The notes under the pieces: model-generated | Seen by the model: the letters and a program-made list of their open reading frames with translations, nothing else | The model's database searches: none | What the model was told of the DNA's origin: nothing | Assembly (NCBI GenBank): GCA_002633025.1 | Contig: NMRB01000641.1 | Coordinates: forward strand, 156,912-220,911 | Reading direction: 5' to 3' | DNA from: Notospermus geniculatus | Lineage: Eukaryota > Nemertea > Pilidiophora > Heteronemertea > Lineidae | DNA length: 64,000 nt | Translations under genes and position numbers: made by a program | Shown here: in pieces, positions 35,801-45,624 of the stretch | How the letters are laid out: each line of letters starts with the position of its first letter | Numbering within the stretch: the first letter of the stretch is position 1

Positions 35801-38800
35801 TACATTGTCAATACCTCAGGAATATAAATCGATCGGGGCGTATGCGACGATCGTGTGCCAGTATGAATATAAAGCTCGAGTTGGAAACGCCGAGTTCTAG
35901 TTCTGACGGCGATCTGAACTTCAATGAAACTAGTAACTGTGATTGCATTTGCCACTCCAGTCGAACGAATGATTCTGATGTTGATAATGATAATAAATTA
36001 CACATTATTACACCGAGGACTTGTGAAACTGCAGACATTACTACGTCAGCTAGTGACACACCTACTGAGTTGAGTATTGAGGTGAAAAATGGCGGTGGAA
36101 GTGTCAAAATGGAGGAATCGTCCGATGATGGTGAGGATGCTGGAAGTGATGAGGTTGCAGACGAGTCGGACGTGGAGCAGGATGAACAAATGGAAGATGA
36201 TGATACTGAGGGAGAGTCCGAGTATTACGAGGATGAGTCCAATGATTTTACGACAAAGAGTAAATCCAGAGTGCTGGCACCTGTCCATCTAGGGAGTACT
36301 GAAACATCTGTGGTAAGTCACCTTGTTCCTTAAAAGGCCAGTGTCCACTTGAGCTTGTTGTTACCAGTAATTTAAAGCGAATCAAAAGCGGATTTTGTTT
36401 ACATTTGGATGGTGTTTGTAAACAGAAAATTCAGCCAATCAGAATGCACGAAAATTTCTTCTGTTGACATTCTGGAGAAGTTTGTTTACATTATCCCCGA
36501 AAATTCGTCCCCTTTCAAATTCTATTTCTAAATCAAATTATTTCGCTTTTGATTCGCTGTAAGATGTCTTGTGTATTCCAGTAATCATGCTACAGTTTCT
36601 TTTGTTTTCTCAGATGAAGAGAAAGTGTGATGGTTTACTGGACTCGCGTGGGGTGTCCCCTGGAAAGAAGCCATGCAGGTTGTCGGAAATCTCAAAAAGG
36701 TATGAACGCTTGCCTTTCACCTCAGTCAGTGTCACAAGAAACGCTCAGGCATCCCCAGGCAACCTGGGTGTACATAACTGACATTTCCAACATGTGTTTC
36801 TAAGCCTATACTTTCTAACATTCCTGTGTCTTTCCAGTTACACAGTGCCAAATTCTCACACATTCAACACGATACGTGAAGGTTGCCGCCTAGCTCGCCA
36901 GAGGATCCCGTCCCGGAACGACCCACCGCCACAGCTTGCCGATTGGTTGAAAACATTCCAGGAATGGAGCCATGCCGAGCGCCTGTTGGCGTTAGACGAG
37001 TTGATCGAATGTTGTGAACCAACGCAGGTCCGTCATGTTATGGCCGTTATTGAACCTCAGTTTCAGAGGGATTTTATTTCACTCCTGCCAAAAGAGGTAA
37101 GCTCAATTCTTCATTATTGTTGTATTCTTTATGAGTTTCACTCTATGAACTTACACAGTTCAAGGGATGGGAAAAGAAGGTTGCATTTTGGAAAGCAGGG
37201 TGTGTGGGTCATCACATTGACTGTTTTGAAAGGGGTATATACCTTTATATTTGTATGTAGCTGATAACATAGCAATGTGTTTCTTTTCAGCTGGCTCTCT
37301 ATGTACTCTCCTTCTTGGAACCTAACGACCTTCTACGTGCTGCTCAGACGTGCCGTTACTGGCGTATCCTTGCTGAAGACAACTTGCTTTGGCGCGAAAA
37401 GTGTCGGGAGGAGGGCGTTGATGAAGCTCTTGTGTTTGGGAACAGAGCCAAACGGAGGCTTTCTGACTCAATGGCAAGTCCATGGAAGTATTTATTCATG
37501 CGGCAATACCTGATTGAACAAAATTGGAGAAATGGCGAGAAGCGCCCGACGAAGGCATTGAAGGGTCATGATGACCATGTGATCACGTGTTTGGAGTTTT
37601 GCGGCTCGCGTGTCGTCAGCGGCTCCGATGACAACACCCTCAAAGTCTGGTCAGTTGTAACTGGAAAGGTACGTAGCCTGATACCTAATTTACAGTTTTC
37701 TTTACGATTTATGTTGTCTTCTCCCCAGATGATGACACCATGAGCTGGAGAACAGAGGCGAGATTGGTTGGGGGGGGGGCAGTATGCCTCTATGCTCCAC
37801 CCGATAAATGATAGTCGATTAACGACTCTCATTTCTCAATCTTTTCAAACTTTTTCAGTGTGTGCGAACATTAGTAGGACACACAGGTGGTGTCTGGTCA
37901 TCGCAGATGTCGGATAACATAGTCATAAGTGGTTCTACGGATCGAACTTTGAAAGTTTGGAATGCGGATACTGGGGAATGCCTCCACACACTTTACGGTC
38001 ACACGTCCACTGTAAGGTGCATGCATTTGAATGGGAAAGTGTAAGTAATGTTCATTTCCACTCATTCATAATCTTATGGTGGCTCTTGCGGCTCTGGGAT
38101 TTGGTGTCTTCCCAATTCGCCCTTGTGGTGCGATAGTTGCTCCATCATTTGCCTATGCAGCCAGAATGATGGTGGTCTCTTTTTCAAGCTGAATCCTTGT
38201 CTCCTTTCAGTGTTGTCAGTGGCTCACGAGACGCCACCCTCCGAATGTGGGACGTGGAAACCGGCCAGTGTCTACACGTGCTGATGGGCCACGTGGCAGC
38301 AGTACGTTGCGTCCAGTACGATGGGAAACGGGTGGTTAGCGGTGCTTATGACTACATGGTCAAGGTCTGGGATCCAGAGACTGAGACGTGTATTCACACT
38401 CTACAAGGTCACACAAACAGGGTATACTCTTTACAGGTATGTATAGAGGACACCTCTGCCAGGAGGACACCTTCCAATCAAGGACTGCAAAATTCAGCCA
38501 CCAATTTATCCCTTCTGTTCATTTTGACCTCAGTTTGAGGAAACTCTGGGGTAGCCCCAAAGGAGTCCTCAATTGAGAGGTTCCATGAGGAACATACTGC
38601 CAATGGTAACTCAAGAGATATACATGTAGTTGAAGTTGTATCATTCTGTACATTTTAGTTTGATGGTGTTCACATCGTGAGCGGGTCTCTTGATACGTCA
38701 ATTCGGGTCTGGGACGTGGAGACAGGGAACTGCCTACATACACTCATAGGACATCAGTCTCTTACGAGCGGCATGGAACTTAAGGATAACATCCTCGTGT

Positions 38801-40555
38801 CGGGAAATGCTGACTCTACTGTGAAAGTTTGGGACATTACTACCGGCCAGTGTTTACAGACTTTGCAAGGTTTGTACAGAAATGAGATACATGTAGTTAC
38901 AGTTCTTGCTCCAACAACTTTCAGTAGATTTCCTGTTCAAGAGGTACATAATGAACTCAGTAGATTTGTGGTGTGGAAACGTCAATGTAGTCATCCCTGA
39001 TGGTTTCGGGTTTCAATTCCTCGCTAGCCCCTTTTAAATGAACTAGGCAATACCCGTTTGGTGGCGGAACTGCTAAATTCATGCGTCATTATAGGAGCGC
39101 TTGGTGGAGGTAATGCGAGGTTGAGATCTGGTCCGACTCCCACTTCCGCTCCGACTCCGAGGTGCAAAATTTTCAAGTTGGAGATAAATTTACCACCCAG
39201 GCGGGTTCTGTTCGTTCTCCTAGAATGAGTAAACACCCGTTTGGTGGCGGTAAAGCGAGGTTGAGATCTGGTCCGATTCCGACTCCCGCTCCGACTCCGA
39301 GGTGCACAATTTCGGATTTTTCAAGTTGGAGATAAATTTACCATCCAGGCGGGTTCTGCGTTCTCCTAGAATGAGTNAATGTGGGACGTGGAAACCGGCC
39401 AGTGTCTACACGTGCTGATGGGCCACGTGGCGGCAGTACGTTGCGTCCAGTACGATGGTAAACGGGTGGTTAGCGGTGCTTATGACTACATGGTCAAGGT
39501 CTGGGATCCAGAGACTGAGACGTGTATTCACACTCTACAAGGTCACACAAACAGGGTATACTCTTTACAGGTACGTATAGAGGACACCTCTGCCAGGAGG
39601 ACACCTTCCAATCAAGCACTGCAAAATTCAGCCCCCAATTTATCCATTCTGTTCATTTTGACCTCAGTTTGAGGACACTCTGGGGTAGCCCCAAAGGAGT
39701 CCTCAATTGAGAGGTTCCATGAGGAACATACTGCCAATGGTAACTCAAGAGATATAGTTGTATCATTCTGTACATTTTAGTTTGATGGTGTTCACATCGT
39801 GAGCGGGTCTCTTGATACGTCAATTCGGGTCTGGGACGTGGAGACAGGGAACTGCCTACATACACTCATAGGACATCAGTCTCTGACAAGCGGCATGGAA
39901 CTTAAGGATAACATCCTCGTGTCGGGAAATGCTGACTCGACTGTGAAAGTTTGGGACATTACTACCGGCCAGTGTTTACAGACTTTGCAAGGTTTGTACA
40001 GAAATGAGATACATGTAGTTACAGTTCTTGCTCCAACAACTTTCAGTACCGGTAGATTTCCTGTTCCAGAGGTACATAATGAACTCAGTAGATTTGTGGT
40101 GTGGAAACGTCAATGTAGTCATCCCTGATGGTTTCGGGTTTCAATTCCTCGCTAGCCCCTTTTAAATGAATTCGGTGCAAAGTCATGATTCGAAAGAGTG
40201 TCAGGCTCAGGCTATTGTGAATCCAGCTATTCTTGCTGTCAGTTCCACCCCTAACCATAGTCATTGTTTTTCAGGTGCTAATAAACACCAAAGTGCAGTC
40301 ACCTGCCTACAGTTCAACAAGAAGTTTGTGATCACTTCATCAGACGATGGGACAGTCAAAATCTGGGACCTAAAAACTGGCGACTTCCTGCGTAACCTTG
40401 TAACATTGGAGAGTGGTGGCAGTGGAGGTGTTGTTTGGAGAGTGAGGTGTTGTAACACCAAGTTAGTTTGTGCTGTCGGGAGCCGAAATGGAACCGAAGA
40501 AACCAAACTCCTTGTCTTAGATTTTGACATGGAAGAGAGCAAGAAGTGTAACTGA
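29835..40555 (+). CDS. FBXW7: FBXW7 F-box/WD40 protein with N-terminal helix-hairpin-helix
   Basis: FBXW7 is the substrate receptor of an SCF ubiquitin ligase and binds phosphodegrons in proteins such as cyclin E, Myc and Notch. Exons: 29835-29939, 34284-34417, 34833-35535, 36614-36699, 36838-37096, 37291-37668, 37859-38040, 38211-38436, 38659-38869, 40275-40555. They give 2565 bp (854 residues) with every phase matching, provided the repeated pieces at 35684-36373 and 39378-40170 are skipped. Residues about 6-70 form tandem helix-hairpin-helix motifs ([23 protein letters not shown]). Residues 80-314 are acidic with Cys pairs (CIHC, CDCICH). The F-box is near 424-470 ([17 protein letters not shown]), and WD40 repeats run from about 510 to the end ([23 protein letters not shown]). 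The F-box/WD40 half closely matches vertebrate FBXW7; the N-terminal exons are the unusual part. Confidence 0.92.
32959..33577. mobile_element. Outer TIR element in FBXW7 intron 1
   Basis: CAGTGTTCTAGCCAG at the left and CTGGCCTGGCTAGAACACTG at the right form inverted repeats with a CAG...CTG terminus as in hAT elements. The interior carries several copies of AAACAGGGTGG. I could not see a matching 8-bp target duplication. It is interrupted by the element at 33076-33472. Confidence 0.7.
33076..33472. mobile_element. Inner TIR element nested in 32959-33577
   Basis: AGCCCCGTTTACACT at the left and AGTGTAAACGGGGCT at the right are perfect 15-bp inverted repeats. CCGAGCACGG motifs recur inside in both orientations. 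It is 397 bp, non-autonomous, and splits the repetitive body of the outer element, so it inserted later. Confidence 0.8.
34539..34687. repeat. Fold-back element in FBXW7 intron 2
   Basis: Left-arm pieces AAATTTTCGACC and GGTCTTCCTCAGGC are mirrored by GCCTGAGGAAGACC and GGTCGAAAATTT at the right. The imperfect arms are about 60 bp around a 30-bp loop, all between the second helix-hairpin-helix exon and the acidic exon. Confidence 0.75.
34907..35596. repeat. Duplicated acidic exon, copy A
   Basis: These 690 bp are repeated at 35684-36373 with the same length and only about four substitutions. The match ends exactly at the N run on one side and starts exactly after it on the other. That is how a contig overlap or second haplotype looks in a scaffold. 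Copy A carries the upstream splice acceptor. Confidence 0.9.
35597..35683. other. Assembly gap (87 N)
   Basis: A run of unknown bases separates two near-identical copies of one FBXW7 exon. The copies probably overlap in the real genome, so the gap may not represent missing DNA. Confidence 0.95.
35684..36373. repeat. Duplicated acidic exon, copy B
   Basis: This is the partner of 34907-35596. It lacks the first 74 bases of the exon, with its splice acceptor, but continues into the genuine downstream intron. It is best read as the same exon sequenced twice. Confidence 0.9.
38244..39042. repeat. Duplicated WD40 exon pair, copy A
   Basis: This piece (most of exon 38211-38436, its intron, exon 38659-38869 and 170 bp of intron) is repeated at 39378-40170. 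Indels of 6 and 14 bp and a few substitutions separate them. Copy A has the full upstream exon border. Confidence 0.9.
39043..39376. repeat. Tandem repeat of about 165 bp ending at an N
   Basis: CACCCGTTTGGTGGCGG, GAGGTTGAGATCTGGTCCGA and GGCGGGTTCTG recur in two successive units. The array ends at a single N at 39377, where the duplicated WD40 exons restart. It probably broke the assembly. Confidence 0.8.
39378..40170. repeat. Duplicated WD40 exon pair, copy B
   Basis: The copy begins inside an exon directly after the N at 39377, so it has no splice acceptor. Including it would not give a valid transcript. It continues into the genuine last intron and exon of FBXW7 (40275-40555). Confidence 0.9.
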
Positions 40556-43410
40556 TATCATTAGCAGCTGGATCAGCAGGGTGGGCAGTGCTCTTCCTGA
40601 TATACCGTGATGCGGGGTTTCTTGCTGTAAGAGATTTGGTCACACAGAAACTGAACGAAATTTTCTGTCACAAGTTCTTATCGCCTATACATTAGTAATG
40701 TGCCATAGATGTATTCAGACCTGGGCGGACATGTGGACATATTTGGGTGATAGTTTATTGACAAGGCACTGGGTGTCGTCATCGATTGTATTTATACTCG
40801 ATAATCTTGGGCGAGGTCTCAACATATATCTGTATAATACTGCCAGTTAGGAAATTTTCAGGGCTGATGTTAGAATTGAAGTTTGTGTATTCAAAATGAG
40901 GTTACAGTCACCGTAGTTTAAATCTTCATGGGTACTTTACTCAGTTTTCTATTGAATTCACTACAGAGCAAAATTGAACTTCCTGCTATTCAGTCACTCA
41001 CCTTAGATAGAACCTGTGTAAAACAGTTGTGAAAGTTTTCTGTGCAGTTGCTTCAGGGAAACATGTGTATGTTGAGCCTCGATGCTGGTTGCCTCTGTCA
41101 TATGACAAGTTGTTGCCAAGCTCTGAAGATTACATGTAAATACTTTGGAGGAAGTTCACTGTGATCTGATGTATATCTGTCCAGACACGTTCACTAACGA
41201 ATTGATCTCATACAACGCTCACTTAAGGTCCAGATGGGCTTTAAAATCATTGCAATATTCCATAAACGATAGCATTCTGCACCCCTGATGTAACTTTTAG
41301 ACAGGATTTTCTCTGTTCAAATGTTGAGTCTTCTTATCTTTGTGTCCGTGTCATTTGAAGTGATTTTCTGGAGAAAGTCATGTTTGTGCCAGCACGTCAT
41401 GATGGACATGTGGAAAACCAAGTTTATGTAGCTGTGTACGATGATTTGTCCAACATAGCATTGCCAGTTCTTTGACTTTAAGCATTGAATTCATGTTCAT
41501 GCCTTGCTCTTGCATTGTTTGCTGGGGCCTTAGTTGTTGTTCAGATGTCAGTTTTTCTCCAGCTCTTGAGAATCTTTTCATTGGGTACCTAGGAGTAACC
41601 CATTACATTGGCCAGTGTTGCCATCAGGTATTTAGTTTGCAGCTAACAGCATCAGAGGTGCTTGTGCTGATTTTTTCTTTCGATCTAATGATGCAGTTAT
41701 GGATTGATTCTCTGTTCAGTTTTAAGTGAAAGCTGAATTTTTAGTTAGAATCTTCAAAAGTTGTTTTTTTTATAGACCATTTTATGATCCAAGGATGAAT
41801 CACTCCTGCTATTTTCATTGAGGAAATGAAAAAGGGGTATGCCACCCTTCGATTTTTGTCTGTGTTTACTTCCAGATGGTTCTGATCAAAGATGGCTTTC
41901 TATGTTGGTGGACTTGACATCTGTATGGCTTCAGTACATGTGGGGTGTTCTATGTTTGGTGGATGAGCTAGGGTTCCTAGCTGAGTGCGCCCACATTCAA
42001 ACACCTAGACTGGAATGCTCTTTATATAGCCTGATGCAGGTGGTAAATGTACTTTTCACCAAGATTTATTGTTCTATGACTTTCTTAGTTTTCATGGTGA
42101 AATGAGAGCAGATGGCATGGGCAGTGCCCAGCGTAATTAAGAAATAAAAAAGTCTGACTGTGGGGATGGTAATGGTTTGGCATAGAATATTGTGGCATAG
42201 ATATGTGGAGAGCCTTTTTGGTATTGACAGGTGCAGTTAATGTGTCTCTTTTCGAGCATTTTACTGTTCTTTCTTGTGCTGTTTGTTTAAGTGTTGAGGA
42301 GAACCTGTCTTTGGTTAGTTGATGTTTTTTATCCGTTCTTTCTCAGCGTATTTCCTGACATTTCTTGACCGCTGAAATAATTATTGTAATTTTCATCAAC
42401 AAATCACAAATTACAGTTTCCAAAGGTTTTGACTACAAGTTTCAAGTGGCATTTTTAAGTAATTGGTTGTAGCGAAGTGCGAACTCTAATAGAAGTTTTG
42501 GTTTTACCATATTCAGTTTCTTTCTTAGTTTGCAACTTTCTAAAAAGAAATCTTCATTAAATAATGTTGATCCAGTTTGTTTCAAAGTCCATATCTCAGC
42601 ATTTTCACACTAGAAAAGGTCACATTTGTGTGTGAATTTCATGATGCCTTTCCAGCAGCCCTCAAGACACATAGAAATCATACATGTACCTTATAAGTTG
42701 TCCTGTTCCTTCTATGACTCATGTGGGGCGTATTCTGCAGATCACTGCTTATTCGGCATCAAGATACATAAAACATTCTGGTAGTAGCAGTAATGCTAAC
42801 ATTTTCAGTTAGTGGCGGTTTTGTACTTAGCAGGTTAATATACTGCATCTTATTTCCGGTTTTCTATGAGAGTCAACAATTGAACATGTATTATGCTGCT
42901 CCAGGTGTTAGTTCTCGCAAGTATCTGGCTGCCGTGGTTGCTGGTTGCAAAACAAATGGTGCTCACTATTCATGTTTTGAAATGCATATTTTATAGAGGC
43001 AATATTGTATGTTAGGATGACTGCATACTCATTTGAAATAAGTTCAGGGGCATTTCTGACCTGGGAGGTTAGGCAGGTCATGAAGTAGGTGGCAGGTTTG
43101 CAGACCACTGAGAATGATGAAATCAGTCCATCTTCTCAGTGGCTTCCATCTGGAATAACTTCATATCTGCCTGACCTAGGTAGTACTGGCTTACGTAATC
43201 TTTCACTTATTATGGTCACTTTTCTCAGGTCTTAATGCCTCTCACCTGTTTAGGAACTTGTGTTAATTGTGGTATTGGGTTATTTCTCTAAACTTGGTTT
43301 TATCAAGGTGTTGTACATATGTGACTGTTACCTGTTGTGTATTTAACATGTCATCTGGTACATTTTTACTGCGGTATATTGAATAAACCAAATATTATAA
43401 AATTCATTGT
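40556..43410 (+). other. FBXW7: Probable long 3' UTR of FBXW7
   Basis: About 2.85 kb of T-rich unique sequence without coding exons follows the stop codon. AATAAA at 43382-43387 is a good candidate polyadenylation signal. FBXW7 is known for long 3' UTRs in other animals; the extent here is inferred. Confidence 0.5.
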
Positions 43411-43589
43411 CCATCTTGCTGTCTTGCCTGACAGGGACTGGTAAAATCATGTGCCTGTCAAGTACTAACTGAAGTTCTGTCAGAAACCAATCAGAGTCAT
43501 GAAACTGGCTGTTGCTGATGACTGAAATCAAATTCCCCACTCACCATAAAACAAGTCCTTGTAGATGCATATTTAAAAACATCACATGC

Positions 43590-43595
43590 TTTAAT
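43590..43595 (-). terminator. COA5: Possible COA5 polyadenylation signal
   Basis: TTTAAT reads ATTAAA on the minus strand, about 350 bp after the COA5 stop codon and beyond the FBXW7 signal, so the two genes converge without a large overlap. Confidence 0.3.
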
Positions 43596-43944
43596 ATTTA
43601 CATAAATATTACAAAGGTATGAGTTGTGGACAGAGGTTGCATGGGGTTACAAGAGAGCACAATCAGAGTAATCCATTTTCCCCTGTTTCATCCCACAGAC
43701 TCGTCATTTGTCACTACCCCCCCCCCCCCTTATAATCTGCCATGGAATTTGCCATGCACACATTTTCTGTAGCTTTGCTCAGAATCAAGCTGTAAATATC
43801 AGTCATAATCATATCAATACCGGTAACTTTATACTGTCCGAATTCCAACAACACTACTCCATATTCTGATGCAAGCTTAAGCCAGCACATTCTTGCAAAC
43901 ACATCTCCACTTGGAAGGATATCCTGTGAATATCTAAGTATTGA

Positions 43945-44448
43945 CTAGTAACCTTTTCTTCCTCTGAATCTTGTTCTCATATCAAGCTGAAATAAAGAAG
44001 AGGAAATGAATGAAATCTTGAAGTACAGTTTGTTGATATGAAATCTTCCCATCCTGATCCTGAGACACTTACAATTGATCTTTTACATTCAAAGAAGGCC
44101 ACCCGAAGTGCATGACATTCATCTGGTACTTTAGCACCATGTCCTTGTTTTAAACATTCTAAAGGAGTCTTTCTATCCTGAAATGAAAAAGGATGTACCA
44201 GTAGAGAGCTATTTTTAACTGGGGCAGCTACATATAACTTTAATCAAGTGGATCTTCTTATAGCCTAATAATAAGACAAAGAAACTACATGTATTTTGAT
44301 CTATGTTTCTGCATTGAGGACTGGAGAATGAACCTACCACACGGACACAGTCACTTTTTAGCAGACATTCTTTTAAATCTTCTCTTAAGCCTGAGCAAGC
44401 AACATTGGATGGTGGTCTGTCCTCTTCTTCTATTCCATACTTAGGCAT
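43945..44448 (-). CDS. COA5: COA5, cytochrome c oxidase assembly factor (twin CX9C)
   Basis: COA5 is a small mitochondrial protein needed for assembly of respiratory complex IV. Minus-strand exons: 44338-44448 (MPKYGIEEEDRPPSN to CVRV), 44073-44177 (DRKTPLECLKQ to FFECKRSI), 43945-43986 (LDMRTRFRGRKGY, stop). They give 85 residues, about the size of vertebrate COA5, which also starts MPKYY and ends RFRGRKGY. The twin CX9C pattern is visible: CSGLREDLKEC in exon 1 and CHALRVAFFEC in exon 2, with CLLKSDC between. This fold is imported by the MIA40 pathway. The gene is head to head with UNC50, as in vertebrates. Confidence 0.95.
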
Positions 44449-45613
44449 CTTTTAGCAGTATACTGAAAAGCCAAGGGCAGGGGTGATAAAATGATGAGCA
44501 ACACTATACGTTAGGGGCCTATAGGCCTGCTATAAGACTAAGTCACTATTTGACTATACACTCCAGATTGTTGTCATTGACACCAGTTGACATTTAGGCC
44601 TAGGCCTAGCTTGTGGCCCCCTACATGCCCTAGGCCTAGCCTAGCCTTTAGGGTTCGTGATTGAGGCTAAGTAACGGACCTTCTGACAGTGTTAATGCTC
44701 ACTTACTTGCAAGTAAGTAAGCAAGTAAGTATTCAATACACTTCACAGAAATTTCTACGAATCCAAATCCATGGGCGCTGACATATTGAATGTGGCATTG
44801 TGGGAAGGAAATGTGTCAAATGTGTCTTATTGCTTCTACTGTAATAGTATCTAATTAATAAAAGGACGGTATAATGTGCCTATTTTATCCCTGACAATAC
44901 AAAATACACTACAACATGATTTAATATCTTTGTATTAGTAAATTGATGATAATGATTTGGTCAAAAACTAATAAAAATTGAATTGGCCCACAGAGTCTTA
45001 CTGGTATCAGATAGCTAACAAGACAAAAAAAGTTGACAGGTTGGAACACTGTTGAAATGCGAAGTTTGAGTGTTCTAAACTTCCACAATTTAGACAATTT
45101 GCAATAAATTATTTACTCCCCAAAACTATGTACGATTGTTGATCATTCTTGTCTTGTTTAATACAGCTTTCTTCCCCATTTCAGAATCGAAAACATGTTC
45201 TTAAACAGCCTAGTTCAGGCCTAGGCCTATTTCATGATGATGATAGACTGCTGATAGTGATAGCTACCGGTAGCATGGATAGTGCGATGTGCAGATCTAT
45301 GTGTGACTGTGAGTCACTTATGTGTATGGTAGGCCTACTGTAGGTCATGTTGGTAGGCCTATTTGTAGGCCTACATCAGTACATTATCATTATACAGTTA
45401 GCTAGACTTAGGCCTATACGTACTCAAGACGACAAGAGCTCTACTCTAGCTAGCTGGCCTCTGCGACTGCCTGCATTGGCCAAGTAACTGGGCTGTATTG
45501 TGAGTGTAGGCCTACCCATTCCCATTGTCCTTGGCTAGCCGGCCTGGCCTGTATTGCATGCACATCTAGCCTACTATCAAAATAAATATAACCAGAAATG
45601 ATTTTTCTTCCAG
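44449..45613. promoter_or_regulatory. Shared COA5/UNC50 upstream region
   Basis: About 1.2 kb separates the two divergent start regions. It is rich in GGCCTAGGCCTA-type repeats (near 44600 and 45220-45550) and a small AAGTAAGTAAGCAAGTAAG array (44708-44730). A non-coding first exon of UNC50 probably lies here, since a splice acceptor (TTCCAG, ending 45613) precedes its ATG. No clear TATA box is seen. Confidence 0.5.
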
Positions 45614-45624
45614 AATACTTCGAG

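Noticed and set aside
35572-36333. Long plus-strand frame crossing the N gap as a separate acidic gene
   Set aside because: It is the second copy of an FBXW7 exon read through Ns. It has no own start and nearly repeats 34907-35596.
39379-40128. A second WD40-protein gene
   Set aside because: The exons are near-identical copies of FBXW7 exons, begin mid-exon after an N, and lack a splice acceptor.
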